A DNA stretch of 64,000 nucleotides, taken from NCBI RefSeq assembly GCF_010093595.1, contig NW_022985456.1, forward strand, positions 615,744-679,743, read 5' to 3'. The position numbers and the translations under genes are program-made. The notes beneath the pieces are model-generated. The model made no database searches. It was not told where the DNA came from and saw nothing but the letters and a program-made list of their open reading frames with translations. Positions 45,101 through 58,004 of the stretch are shown one piece after another. Numbering within the stretch: position 1 is the stretch's first letter; each line of letters begins with the position of its first letter. Source of the stretch: Mytilinidion resinicola. Lineage: Eukaryota > Ascomycota > Dothideomycetes > Mytilinidiales > Mytilinidiaceae.

Positions 45101-46647
45101 AGTGTTGTCGAGAACATAGAATGCCTGTTCCTCGCCCCATGTGAGAAGAGGTATTCCAGGCATGTGAAGGACGGCGATGAACATTCCTAGGATCATTCTG
45201 GCGGTTCCGTCTCGAATGGAGGGCCATCTGAAAACGTCCTGGTTCGTGACGCCGAACATGTGCCTCGGATCAAAGACTCCCGTGTTTGGATTGACTAAAT
45301 CGTTTGAAAGCATCATCGTATCCCAGGACTCTACCCAATTAAGGGGTGCATCATACCCAGCAGCGAGATTTCCATCCATACCGAGGAACCTGGTGAGACT
45401 GCGGTACGTAGTGTAGTGGAATGTGGCGGCATCGAGGGCATTTTTGCCCACGCCGCGGATGAAGTTGCTCGCATCGGATTTGTTGGTCATGGAAACAGCG
45501 TCGTTGAGTGTTTTCGCATATTGCTCAGGCTGCTTTCCACGCCCTAAGTAGATAGAACCAAATGTGTTACCGCCAGTGATCTCACCCGGGATGAAGAAGT
45601 TCTCTTTTCCCAGACGGTGCGCACATTGCCGTAGATGGTCGGCGAAATCTCCTTGAGCGTCGACGGTGACCTGAGTTGCTTTATCCATGCGAAAGCCGTC
45701 TATGTCGAGCATATTGATAGCGATGCATGAAAAGTGCTGTATCTTCTCGCGTACTGAAGGTTGCCATTCGCGAAGTCTATCCTGGACTGAGGCGAACTTT
45801 GAGAGCTGGCGCTGCCAATCTGGGAACACTCCAAAGGCCTCGGTGTCGCCGTACTGATCGAACTCGCTGTCATAACAACCAACCATATTGTCTGTAACAT
45901 CACGACCGACACGTTCTCCGGTTTCGAGCCAGAATCCGGGATAACTGCAAGTCTTGTTGTACTCGTTCCCAAAAGAGAAGTCATGATAGATGCGGTCAGT
46001 TTTGTAAACGACCTTGTGCTCATTGAGGGTAAACGGCGTGGATTCGTTGAGGTAGCCGTCGAAGCCGATGAGGTCGCTCATGGTTGCCATTGTGTTATCC
46101 AACAACACGTACATGTCTCGCCGATGGATCTCGTCTATTACCCTGCGCCAGTTTTCAATAGTCCCGAAGTGAGGATCCAGGATAGTCAAATCCACGGGCT
46201 ACGAGACGACCGTTAATTACAGTGTAGTGACCGGGAAAGCACACTCACCGAATAAGAGTCCGCTTGCCAGGGCAAATTGATGAAGGGCGACCCAGCAATG
46301 TACAGACCTTTAATGCCCATGCCTTGAATATAGTCGAGCGAGTCCAGTACACCGAGTATGTCGCCGCCGTGGCGGAGCTGCGTAGACATGACATCCTGTT
46401 CGAATAAGGTTCCGTTGAGGTTGTTGTTACGAGGGTCTCCATCCGTTAGCCTATCCAGGAAAAAAGCGTAGAAGGGAAATCGCCAATTGTCCGGAGATGG
46501 GGTGAAAGTGTGGTTCTCCCATTGTCCCCAGTAGTCGAGAGGACTGATAGCATCTTGGTTCTGATTAAGGTTGTAATCGGCAAAGGCAGGGTCGTATCGC
46601 AAACTAGCGGCTTTGACCACCAGGAAGGCGAAGAGAGCAAGTATCAT
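39145..46647 (-). CDS. ags1: Alpha-1,3-glucan synthase (Ags1/Mok1 family)
   Basis: Builds cell-wall alpha-1,3-glucan. Exons 46249-46647, 44869-46198, 41769-44817, 40508-41677 and 39145-40453 (minus strand) join to 7257 nt, 2418 aa, the usual length of the family. The order is canonical: signal peptide (MILALFAFLVVKAAS); extracellular GH13 amylase-like domain with MLDIDGFRMDKATQ (nucleophile Asp), PGEITGGN and NWVESWDT; a single span (WYQLTLFLLLWIIPVLAAIFGVWLY); cytosolic GT5 glycogen-synthase-like domain ([74 protein letters not shown]); a Ser-rich linker; and a C-terminal multispan exporter-like domain. The 54-bp fourth intron (40454-40507) is a multiple of three with no in-frame stop; its removal restores TGLKKYLSIKIGDWP. 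All catalytic motifs look intact. Confidence 0.95.
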
Positions 46648-49600
46648 ATCGTCATAAGAGTTTGTTAAGGAACGTCAAGAAGAGAAAGTGAACAACGAGC
46701 ATAGGGCAGAGCAATCCTCAACCGTTAGCAAATCGAGCGACTCAAGGCTTTTGTGCAAGCTCTTAGCACGGCATATTGACGAGCTGCAGGTGGCGTGTCG
46801 TAGCATAGCCATACTTCCCAATCCGTTCCGGGAGTCCGTCCGTGCGTAGGTTCGAGGTCAAGCAGACTAACGCTCAGACAGAGGTGCAGGTGCAGTGTTC
46901 GGCAGAAACGGCATTCAGGGTCCAGGCGCAAAGCTTCACAAAGGAGCCTTTTCGGCGCCAAGGTAGGGGGGCATTGTGGTACCCCAATGCACAACTCAAC
47001 ACTAGTGCCTGCTGAAAAGTTCGCGGAAGATGCGAAATCTGGACGACTCGTAAAGCTTTATCACGCACGCATGATGAATTGTGAGGGAGAAGAGAAGGGA
47101 ACAACAAGAACGTTGCCTCTGGAAGAGTTGTGATATCATGCACCGTTGGTACCTACATCAGGATTGCGGGAAGCCGGCGCGGATGCCTCGTGCCCTGGCA
47201 CCTGGGTTTCCCTGGTAGACTCACCTGAGACCGCATAGCATTTCGACTTGCCGTATGCGACTTTTGACGCCGCCGACGTTGAGGTTGACGCGGCGGAGTG
47301 ATGGACTGCTGTGGCTTGCATGGTGGACATAACGCTGCGGCACCGAAGAAAAGGGCCAGACGACGTGATAGGCAGGCAGACGGCTCCGGACGGCTCCGGG
47401 AAGTCGGAAGGCAGCGTCAAGCCATGTGCGCAGAGCCTAGGGGCTATCGAGAATTGTGCACGCCCAGGGCTCAGAATAAGTTCGGCGCGAGTCTGCTCAT
47501 TTGTACGCTGCTGCATCTAAGGTTAAGATAGCGTGCCACCGTGGGCGGCACGTGGGCGGCAGTGATCTTTAATCGTCCCGGGAGCGTGGGAGTCCGTGGG
47601 TCCGCTGCCAGCCTAGGGGCTACCCGTCCTTGAGCGACTTTCGAGACGCCATTCACATGGAAGCGCCAACCAGTAGCGTCCGGACGGCCGGGGGCCGTTC
47701 CGCCAGTTTCCTTTTGAGCGCCACACAATTTCCTGGTGTACTGATAGCACGCTGCTGGAAGCCCCTATCCGGAAATAGTATTACTCAACGCGCTCAAGGC
47801 GCCAGATAAGGTCTGAAATAGAATAAGGTGCCATGGTTGGAAAGGCCACTTCTATCGGAACCACGCGGGATCAAGCGAGAGAATCGGATTTCAAATAGAT
47901 CCTCCGTCTAGCCTTTGCGTGGCTCATGCTCGGACGAGCCATGTCGACTTTTCCGGCGCAAGAGAGAAGCAGCCGCGGCGGGCTGTGTCGACCAATCTCA
48001 TCGTTTGCGCAAAATCTTCGTAACTGCCGCCGCCGACCCGAGTCATTGATTCTCTGCAGCTTCCGCTGAGCGTTGCTTTGGTCTCGCTATGAAGGCTTCC
48101 CTTGCTTGTCTGTCCCGCACGGCGTGGGGGAACTGCCGATATTGATCCTGCCTCCATCCCGAAGGAACCCGACAAGAGCTGGCATTGCGCAAGGCTTGAG
48201 AGCTTGAGGGTGGAAAGGGAATTCTTCGCGACCGTACAAAATCAACACGGCACTTCGCCGCACTGTGAATCATGGCGGCGTACGATCCGCAGCTCTCTCC
48301 GGACTATTAGTATCATGAGTGCTTCGTTTCGAGGGCATCGACACGTTCGTAGTGCGAACGTAGGCCAAATCGCTTGAGACTGAGCATCATGCCGGTCGGA
48401 AACTCGGTAGCGAAGGGTCATGAAGTAATCGAATCCATCATATCACTCTCCGCTTGCCATTGTCGCTCATTTATCCAGCTCTTTTGATGCGATTCACAGG
48501 ACACCCAAGCGATCGCCCGTATTCTGTCTTCGCCCTCCAGCCAAGCCTTCGTCCACCCAAGGCTTTGTCCAGCCCTACCCAGAGCCGCTTTTCACGGCTT
48601 TCATGACACGCGCACGGGTTCCCGCCGCTCGCATTGGTTTTGATGGCCGCTGTACGAAGTATAGCCCAGTGATGGAGCGTCGGTGGGTATGGGCAGGGGG
48701 ATATCGGTGCTGGGTCGAAGGGAGCGGTGCGCGCGAGGCTGGGCATTCTCAACAGACACAGAGGCTTTGGCACATATGCGATGGCCAACAGTCATCGCCA
48801 TCTAGGGGTGTTGAAGGTGATGAAGGGGTGAGTGTCGTCGCGATGGACGTTGAGATTGACGTGATGCTGAAGCGTGCCCAGGCGGGAGGCTGCGCTTGAG
48901 GCTGCGCTTGAGGCTGTGCGCCACGCGAACCTTCGGTTGGAAGAAATTGAGCTGAAGTTTTGTCCTCCTTGGCACAACCTCCGCGACGTCCCCACTATGC
49001 TGTTCTCCTCTCAGACGAGACCTCGTAAAAACAGTGCCATGATTCCAACTCGAATGACATGGTCTCTGTAGTATGACAAGGTAATCTGGCTGGTGGGGGC
49101 ACATGTATGCTATCCCAGGACCTGCTAGTCGAGAAGTGAACCGATCTATACTCTGGGAACAGGCTAGGGCTGAGTAAGTAAGAGTCGAAGTTCCGTTCTG
49201 ATGCTCTTTCTGTCTTTCTCCTCAGTCTCTATGTGTACGATCCTGCTTGGTGTCGTTTCTTTGTTTTACCATGCGCATCTCCAGTCTTGGCCTTCGTTGC
49301 CATCGATTCACAGAGCACCCGCGCTTTGGACAGTGTCTTGCCATAGATGTCTGTACACTTTCTTGCCACTGTCTGTGGGGCTCTAACGTACTAATAGAAA
49401 TCGGGGGCAGCGGATACACTTCCAATCTGCGTACACCCTGTTGGCACTGTCTGAGGTAGCCTCGCGAGTTTACTAGTTGTCCATAATACCGAATTTCTCT
49501 CTTATTCGGAATGCTGAAAATACTATGAAGCTCCTCACGCAGCAGTAAGCGGGTGTACGGATTTCAATGGTGAGCCATTGGAATATGGCAACATGAATAC

Positions 49601-50050
49601 CACGGCTTGCGATGACGAATGATGATTTCCTGAATATGTTGGCACCGTGGCAATGTCAGTGAGCTGGTAGAGTTTGAAAGAATTTAGGAGTGGTGAGACT
49701 GTGACTTACTCACGAGGTAAATTATGTGATACAATACTTAATGGATATCAAGAATGACGGCTCGAACTGGTATATACTTCAGAAGAATGTCGTCCCATTC
49801 AATGCCTGTATCAAAGCGCCAGTCGACTGAATGCGTGCCCGGGACGGCTACAAAATCATGACAGTCCACACCTCAGCCAGAACGCTTGAGCACAAGGACG
49901 GCGATTTCTTCCTTCCCAGTCCGCGTGGCTACTTGAGTATGGCCCAAAACTTCGCGGAAGCGTCTACCATGGCTGTCCTGGGTCCAATTAAACGCTGGAA
50001 GAAGACAAGCTGGGGTGTAACTACGACTACTGTTCTCTGCCGGCCAAGGC
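46648..50050. other. Large intergenic region, 3.4 kb
   Basis: Upstream region of the glucan synthase. Only short overlapping ORFs on both strands, many rich in Arg, Pro or Ala as expected from chance in GC-rich DNA. I see no tRNA, transposon end or tandem array, except a 14-bp duplication (gaggctgcgcttga, about 48886-48911). Confidence 0.5.
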
Positions 50051-50521
50051 ATGCCAGCTAAAGAAGACATTCTCAAATCCATTCTACAGGGCGCCTCGGA
50101 GGACGACTTCATCGCGAACACGGCGTGCAACGCTACCGCCATCTGTAAGATGTCTACTGACGGGGTTCATGGCTTTGCCGACGAACCCCAAGCAGGTGTC
50201 ATCTCTGCAAATGGCACCATCTGCATCATTGCAGGTGGTAGCGCTGATCTATCAGACTACAACCAGCTCATCGTGGTCCGCCCGAACCTATCTTACAGCC
50301 TAGTTAGGACCGACGACTACAAAAACGCGGTGAAGAGGATCTTGGACCAGTGCATAATTTCAGGCCAACACTATGGTGGGTATTGGAAACGAGCGGACGG
50401 GCTGGATATCGAAACTTCCAGCAGCTTATACAGGCGCGTTCCTTGGATTCCCGATTGTGGTATAAATAGCGAAGACAATGTACCGCAATTGCCTGTTCCT
50501 TATCGGCCAGGGGGTGCTTAA
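50051..50521 (+). CDS. Hypothetical ORF, possibly the last exon of a small Cys-containing protein
   Basis: 156 codons from ATG 50051; the frame is open upstream only to a TAA about 21 bases earlier. The segment with FIANTACNATAICK, then TICIIAGGSADL, then NAVKRILDQCIISGQHYGGYW resembles the ends of small secreted fungal proteins in which a Cys sits in a 'DQCI..G..YGGYW' turn. No signal peptide is in frame. Upstream pieces with coding character (for example near 49741-49830) could be earlier exons, but I cannot join them convincingly. It may be a relic. Confidence 0.3.
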   Translation: MPAKEDILKSILQGASEDDFIANTACNATAICKMSTDGVHGFADEPQAGVISANGTICIIAGGSADLSDYNQLIVVRPNLSYSLVRTDDYKNAVKRILDQCIISGQHYGGYWKRADGLDIETSSSLYRRVPWIPDCGINSEDNVPQLPVPYRPGGA

Positions 50522-51096
50522 CGGCGTTCACCGCAAGCGTCTCGGCATGCCAGGCGTTGGGAATGTTGCTGTTCACATACGCGCGACCTTCTCGACGAGT
50601 TCAAGAACACGCAGGACGACCGTGTTAAATATGCAAAGGCACAAGTGGAATCGAAAGCAACGACATTGCGAAAGTCTGTGTAGCAACCTTCTGGTAATGC
50701 CTCGTTAGGGTATCCACCGTGTCCTAATCAATTGGCTATTCACCTCGGCCCGAGGGAGCGCTAGCTATCCGAACAAAGGAAGATCAGATGTTGTTGGTTG
50801 TGCTATGATCCTATTAGGAAGGAGGGGTGACCGCCAAGAATTACAATCCGAGTTCGCAATTCACTTTGTTCACTACGTCAACAGCAACCAAAACACACCT
50901 CTATTAAGCTCTTGTTCGCACCGGCGTCTTGTGCGGCACGGCTGGGCTTCGAAGCTGACCACTCAGTCAATCCAACAGCCCTTCCTGTGCTCTGCTTTCC
51001 GCCATTGGGCTCACCAAGGGCAAGACGGGGACGCGGCTCGCTACGACGGTGAAATCGGCTCGGATCGAAACCAGTCAGCGTGCTTAGGCGTTCAAG
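50522..51096. other. Intergenic, 0.57 kb
   Basis: Promoter and leader of the ABC-C gene. An upstream exon for that gene's N-terminus cannot be excluded. Nothing else is seen. Confidence 0.4.
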
Positions 51097-54000
51097 ATGC
51101 CCTTTTCTACTGGCAAGGAGGACCTGCTCCAGCTGAACCGAGAGCAATTCGACTTCAACGTACAGTTCGAGCAGCTGTTCTTCTCCATCATACCGTCAGT
51201 GTTGTTCATCGTAACATCAGTATGGCGCACGCTTTCCCAAGCACGAAAGCCCTCCGTGGTGAATGCTCCGGTTTTCCAGCTCATTAAAGTGGTATTCTTT
51301 TCCCCAAAGTGTGCCGGGTATAGTCGAAACGCGCTGATCAAACTACTGCAGGGTGCTATCATAACCTATGTTGCGCTTGAACTCGCACTCCTCATCTTGG
51401 CTGCGGCTGGATTCTTCCGTGTGACCAGCATGTTTATTGCTGCATCTGCCCTCAAACTCGTGTCAGCTCTCCTAATGATAACGCTCAGCGCTGTTGACCA
51501 CAGTAGAAGCCCGAGGCCGTCCGTGCTATTAAGTATCTACTTGTCTCTGACTCTTCTCCTAGACGCGGCTCAGGCTAGAACGCTGTTTCTGTCATCACTT
51601 GGCAAGCCCGAGCTTACCTACAGCAGCATATTCAGTGCTGCTATAGCCCTAAAAGCTGCAGTATTGCTGTTGGAAGCCAAAGAAAAGTCCCCATGGGTAC
51701 GCTGGGACGAGAAAGAGCACAGTCCAGAGGAGACGAGTGGCATATTTTCCCTTGGCGTCTTCTTCTGGCTTAACAAGATGTTCCTCTTGGGAAACAGCAA
51801 AATCTTGACCGTTGAGGACCTGTACCCTCTCGACAGCGCCTTTGACGCCAAGACGCTCCACGACGAGTTCTCTAAGAACATAGATTACTCCAAACTGAGG
51901 GGCGATAAGTTTGGTCTGCCAAAGGTGCTCGTACGCACACTCAGAGTCCCTCTTCTAATTCCCATCCTCCCACGCCTCGCGATGCTGGGTTTCACCTTTT
52001 GTCAACCGCTTTTTATGGAAAAGCTTTTAGACTACCTATCCCAGCCTGAGCTCGACGCAAATGTCGGATATGGCCTTATCGGCGCCAGCATGTTGATTTA
52101 CTCGGGAATTGCTATCTCCACGGCCTTATACTGGTACAGTAGAACCTGCGAAAGAACTATCACCAAGATCAGCTGCTTATGCATTAGTTTAGGTACTTCC
52201 ACAACCGAGCGCGTACTATGACAAGATCGATACTAGTCACCGAGATCTTCATTAAAGCCACGAGGGCTCGAATCGGAATCGCCGATGACAGTGCTGCGCT
52301 GACTTTAATGAGCACAGACATGGAGCGAATTAGGATTGGCTTAAGGTCTCTGCATGAGATTTGGGCCGGCATGATACAGGCTGCTCTAGCTGCGTGGATG
52401 CTGTACAACCGACTTGGCGTGGTTTTCGTGGCACCCATCGGGATTGTTATAGTCTGCTTCACCGGCTTGGGGATCCTAATGAGCTTCACTGGGGACTCGC
52501 AGAGAGCCTGGATGGCAGGAGTCCAGAAGCGTGTTGGTCTGACGGCCACGGTCATCGCCAACATGAAGAACTTGAAGATATCTGGCCTCTCTGCTGCCGT
52601 CAGCAGCTTTGTGCAGAAGCTCCGCCTTGAGGAGCTAGCGGCGGGAGCCCGATTCCGCAAGGTATTCATCACTGCGGCCCTCTTTGGCTTCATTCCGCAG
52701 CTAATCAGCCCGCCACTAACCTTCGCATTTACTCAACAAACATTGGATGCCTCAACAATGTTCACGTGCCTTGCTTTCCTTGCGCTTTTGACCAACCCGC
52801 TGTTGCTGATCTTCGACTCCTCCCCCCAGCTCGTCTCTGGGCTGGCATGTTTGGGCCGAGTCCAGGCTTTCTTGGAGTGCGAGACTCGCCATGATTTTCG
52901 CCAAGTTCTTGCTGAAGTAAGGCATAATGCAGAAAAGGCCCCAGATGACACCGAATCTTCGTCTGATTCGGCATTGATCATCCGAAACGGAAATTTCGGT
53001 TGGGAAGCAGGCAAGTCCGTCTTGCGGAACGTAAATACTCGAATCTCCAAGTCCTCACTCACCGTTGTCGTCGGACCCGTTGGCTCCGGGAAATCTACGC
53101 TCTGCAAGGCACTACTTGGAGAGATACCTTTTAGCGAAGGTAGCGTGATTTCAAGTAGGTTCGCTCACATTGGATATTGCGAGCAAACGGCATTTCTCTT
53201 GAACGGGTCGATCAGAGACAACATCGTGGGATTCTCCCCTTTCAACAACGAGAGATATGCGGAAGTCATCGATGCTACGGCTTTGAGCTTCGACTTTACC
53301 ACGCTCCCGCAAGGAGATCAAACAAATGTTGGATCTGATGGAATCACATTATCAGGGGGCCAGAAACACCGCGTTTCTCTCGCGCGAGCTCTGTATCTGC
53401 AGTCGGACTTGCTAGTTCTCGACGATATCTTCAGTGGGTTGGATGCGGATACCGAGGAACGGGTTTTTCAGCGAGTCTTCGTGCCAGGTGGACTACTCAG
53501 GCGACGACGCTCTACGGTCGTGTTGTGCACCCATAGCATCAAACACCTACCTGCAGCGGATCACATAATAGTACTCGGAGAGGGCACCGTTGCCGAGCAA
53601 GGTAGTTTTGGGGAACTGATGACCGGTCAAGGTTATGTTCAGCGTCTGAGATTAAAGGGTTTTCCAGATAGCGATGCTTCGTCCGAGACAACTACGTCAA
53701 TGCGGAGCGTGCAGGGATCGAAGCAGCAACTACTCCATACGACAACGAACGGCGCAGTGCCTCTTGCGCCGGACACCGATAAATCGAGGCAAGTTGGCGA
53801 TAAAACGGTATACAAGCATTACGTCAAGAGCATGGGTTTGTTGCCGGCAGCATTTAGTCTGCTCTTCGCCATTCTTTGGGGTTTTTTCACGAACTTTCCA
53901 TCAATCTGTCAGTCAGCCTTGTCTTCGGACAGCAGAGTCCACACGACTTGGCCTTTCAATCAAGGCCATCAGAGCCCGTTATGGAATCCAGAATAATATG

Positions 54001-56033
54001 GACTAACATCTGTAGGGCTCACGTACTGGACTGACGACGTCTACTCGGAACATCCGGCGCACTCTTACGCTTACTACGCCCGGATATATGCTTTGTTCCA
54101 AGTATGCGCCCTGGTATCGCTGCTTCTCCTCGCCATAACGCTCTGGGTTGTCGTTATAAAACGAGCAGGTGCCAATATTCACCAGGAAGCCTTGCGAACT
54201 CTTATTCGAGCACCATTGAACTTCTTCACCAAGACGGATACTGGTGTCGTTACAAACCTATTTTCGCAGGACCTGAACCTCATAGACACGGAGCTACCAG
54301 AAGCAACGTTGAACGTTTTGTTTTGCGTAAGTCTGTTCTCATTAAAAATGACAGGGAGTTTGTAGTGACGTTTCCCTCTTTGGTAAAAGTATTTGAAGAA
54401 AACCATCCGGTAGTCTGACGCAGAATTCGCAGATCTTTCAAGTACTCGGGCAAGCGGCTGTCATGCTTACTTCGTCCGTGTGGTTGGCCATAGCCTATCC
54501 GCTCATCGGCGCTATAATGTATGTAGTGGGAAGGTTCTACCTGCGGACTTCCAGGCAGCTCAGATTTCTTGACCTTGAGGCTAAAAGCCCCTTATAGTAA
54601 GTTCACGTGGGCGCTTATTATGCGCTATACTAATCTGCCTTCGTCTAGCACACATTTCCTTGACACTGTTAAGGGCATCACAACTCTGAGAGCCTTCGGT
54701 GAGTAGTATGCAAAACAGAATCGACACCGAAAGCATGTCTAATAAGATACTTCGCGGCATCTCTGTTCAACACTTGGCGTCGCTGCTGACACTAGAGATG
54801 TGCAGGTTTCCTTCCCGACGATGTCCAAAAGAACGCTCGCTTGATTGATACTAGCCAACGACCGGCGTACCTCCTCCTCATGATTCAAGAGTGGCTCAAC
54901 CTCGTTCTTGGCCTCGTAGTCATGCTCATAGCAGTGGTCCTGGTTACTCTTTCCGTCCGGCTTCACTCCAAGTCTGGTTTCGCCGGCGCTGCTTTGTACA
55001 GCCTCATTTCTCTCGGCGAAAACCTCACGGGCATGGTCCTACAATACACTAGGCTAGAAACCTCTATTGGAGCGATTGCCAGACTCAAAACGTTCAACGA
55101 AACCGTCAAGCCGGAGGACAGAGATGAAGAGGACATTGTTCCTCCCGAACAGTGGCCTCACGCGGGCGTGGTAGAATTGAAGGGTGTATCCGCAGCTTAT
55201 GAGTAAGAGAAACATATCTCACGAAAACCACATCATCTAAAACAACGCTAACGCCCCGGTGTAGTGCGGAAGTCCAAATCGACGGCACACCCAACCTAGC
55301 TCTCCGCGACATCCACCTGACAATCGACTCGGGCGAAAAGGTAGCCATCTGCGGCCGCACTGGCAGCGGCAAATCCAGCCTCATCGCGCTGCTTCTCAAG
55401 CTCCTCGATCCCCTCTCCGAAACTGCAGGCAACGCGATTATCGACAACACGGAGCTCCGTCGCATCCACCGGCCCGCGCTACGCCAGCGCATCATCGCAG
55501 TGCCACAGGAAGCCGTGTTCTTGCCCGACAGCACTACCTTCCAGACCAACCTGGATCCGTCCGATGTCTCAGCGCCCGAGGAATGCCAAGCGGTTCTCGC
55601 GGCCGTCGGCCTGTGGGAGTTTGTTCTCGAGCGCGGCGGTCTGCACGCAGGAATGAGCTCGGGGACGCTCAGCGCCGGGCAGCGGCAACTCATCTCGGTT
55701 GGGCGCGCGCTGCTTCGACGTCGCATCCGGGCGCGGAATCTAGAGCGTATGGGTATATCTGCAGACAGCGGTATCTTGTTGTTGGATGAGGTGAGCTCGA
55801 GCGTAGATCACGAGACGGAACGTGTGATTCAGGAGATCATCAGGACGGAATTCAAAGACTACACGGTTATAGCGGTGAGCCATCGGTTGGACATGATTAT
55901 GGACTTTGATACAGTCGTTGTCATGGACTCGGGAGCGGTAGTGGAGGTTGGGAATCCCGCGGTGTTGGCTGGGGAAGCGGGGACGAGGTTTGGGGATTTG
56001 GTGAGGGCTGGGGCTAAGGAGAAATCAAGGTGA
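51097..56033 (+). CDS. ABC-C (MRP/YCF1-type) transporter
   Basis: Exons 51097-52133, 52193-53907, 54016-54326, 54433-54596, 54649-54698, 54806-55202 and 55265-56033 join to 4443 nt, 1480 aa. The N-terminal extension (TMD0, about five helices) starts FDFNVQFEQLFFSIIPS, as in fungal MRPs. It is followed by TMD1 (ADDSAALTLMSTDMERI), NBD1 with GPVGSGKST, LSGGQKHR and LLVLDDIFSGLD, TMD2 (LFSQDLNLID, FLDTVKGITTLRAFG, DTSQRPAYLL) and NBD2 with GRTGSGKSS, LSAGQRQL and ILLLDEVSSSVD. NBD1 has Asp where NBD2 has the catalytic Glu, the usual ABC-C asymmetry. It is probably an exporter of glutathione or other organic-anion conjugates, in the vacuolar or plasma membrane. The 50-nt exon (54649-54698) encodes only the TVKGITTLRAF loop. 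An extra short 5' exon is possible. Confidence 0.9.
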
Positions 56034-57187
56034 GCTTAGTCTACCGCTGGATTATCTTAGTGGTTGCATATTTGGGAAGTTGTTCTAGCCTATTCTAGGC
56101 TATCTGAAGTTGGGGCACTTATAAAGTATCAAGCCATATACGTATAAGTATTACGATTCGTAGATTTTATAACCTGTGAGCTCTTAACCGTAAAGTAGAG
56201 AGAGGGGTGACGCGGAGAAAGGGGTTGGCAATCACGGGCACGTTGTGGCGAGAGTCAAACAATATATTCTTACGACCATCTGGAACCTCTCCATTTCGGT
56301 CTCTTTTGTACCTACCCGGTCGCTGGTCGGAGCGGGTTAACTGCTATTATGCGATTACCCGATGGAAGACGCACGGCTGACCAGCACGTCGTCGAAGCTG
56401 GCAGTAGGAATTACTATGGGGTCATCGAAAAGGGAAGACGGAGCTCGATTTTAGAGGGCTGGGGTTTGTCGTTGGGGTTTGTCGAGTTATTCATGCATTG
56501 GAGAGAGGCGTTGAGAACCCAAAAGCTTAGATAATGAGCTTCGGTGTAAAAAAAGCTTTTTCGAGGCGTAGAAGCTTAGGACTACAGTCCAACTTTCTGA
56601 CGTTGTAGGTTCAGAGCGCCCTACTCATTCACGTTCTGGAGAGTTCTCATGTAATTAGTTGTAGCTTAGTTAGCTGCTGCTGCGTGTACCAGATCGCTCT
56701 GCTCGGTATATCTAATCCATCGATTTACCTTTTGCTCATGCTGTCACATGGTGGACTACCGACTTATGATACACCTAGAGTAACGTTAAGGTCCGAAAAG
56801 TTCATACCCAGTAACCCCTCCCCACAAACCCATGAATGTTTGACGACGCCCAGGCTCCCTTCCCTGGAGGAGAAGAAGGTGCCATAATTCCCCAGAGCCC
56901 GATACTGAATGTCAAGATGTCAATCGACATAAATATACTCTCTCAATAACTTCCGCGGACCGATGTCTTGCTATGACCAAAGACCTAGCTTGGAAAGGCG
57001 ATAGTGACTCAGGGTCCTACCCTTCTTACGTCGATATAGTCCTTGAAAACTAGCTGCTTCCACAAAATGTGGTTCAGCCGGATGGAATATCGATTAATGG
57101 CTTCGAATGAAAGTCTGAAAAGCCTTCCAAGAATCCAAAGCAGTAGAAGGCGAATAAATAGCACGAAGTAGCAAGCTGACGCTGAGA
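56034..57187. other. Intergenic, 1.15 kb, with a decayed transposon-end-like stretch
   Basis: Non-coding apart from short chance ORFs. Bases ~56200-56255 resemble the right end of the transposon at 20-21.6 kb (see the separate repeat entry). Confidence 0.45.
56200..56255 (-). repeat. Possible decayed end of the same transposon family
   Basis: The string ggggtgacgcggagaaaggg, followed by gttggcaatcacgggcacg, lines up with ggggtgatacggagagaaag…ggtggtaattaagctcg of the right inverted repeat, with several substitutions and small gaps. No partner end or target duplication is found. Confidence 0.35.
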
Positions 57188-58004
57188 TCAAAAATACCTG
57201 ACACAATTATTCATACGTTGTCGCTCCTGTCGGGGATGAAGTCTCGGCCTTTGATGACTGGTGCTCGTCCGGTAAGGTCTTATCCTTAGTTTCCTCGTGC
57301 TCAAGAGGTAAAGGAGAGCTAAGACCACGAGTGTAAGCAGTTTATTCCCTCTCACGCAGTGACCTATCCTTTCACCCTGCCGGAAGGCCAAGATGTGTAC
57401 TGGCGCTGCCCTCCCTTTTCTAACTTCTTTGAGCAACAACTTTGACGTTCGAAGTCCGAGAGAGTTAGCTTTGGTCGGATTCTCCTCATATAACCGAATA
57501 TTATGTTTCATTTCCTCGATGAACTGTTCATCGACTCTTTCTCCCCAAATCTGCATCCGGCTCGGGATGATGTTATAATTGATGTTATGATCGACGCCCA
57601 CAAGATCGCACCATTCGTTGGCCTCCAGAGGGTCCAATACCGGGAAGTATTGCAGGGTGCGATCAGCTGCAAGCGCTCGCAAGACTATCTGCCTCGCTTC
57701 CAGGAGGGTCTGACCAGTGTCTTTACTGGCAGGTTTCGCCATCAGAGTTTCCACCCAACGCAGCTCTGCCCCGACCGCCAGGGTTGCACGTTCTTTGTCC
57801 ACGTCGACTACTCTGGATTGCCATCCCTCTGTTCCTGCACTGGAGCTATTGCGGATTTTGGTGAAGAGATGCTCTACTTCCGAGGGGTCTGCACCTGCGG
57901 CCACACGGTCTAGGATGCGAAGTCGTGCGTCGACAGCAGATTTCACCCGAGGGCCGAGGCGCTGTGTAGAAGGATTGGGAGATTTAGGGGGGGTGGGATT
58001 CGAG
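57188..58004 (-). CDS. Unrecognised protein, 5' exon(s) unresolved
   Basis: The minus-strand frame is open from about 58004 (after a ttcag acceptor) to the stop at 57188, about 270 codons. The first part reads QRLGPRVKSAVDARLRILDRV, with an Arg/Leu helix look; the middle has WGERVDEQFIEEMKHNIRLYEEN; the C-terminal part holds one possible membrane span (LLTLVVLALLYLL) followed by a basic tail. No known motif. A first exon MGPLVALREGTILYAV (minus strand, near 58110) is attractive, but I find no donor that keeps the frame. The C-terminus may also be extended by splicing near 57195. Confidence 0.4.
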
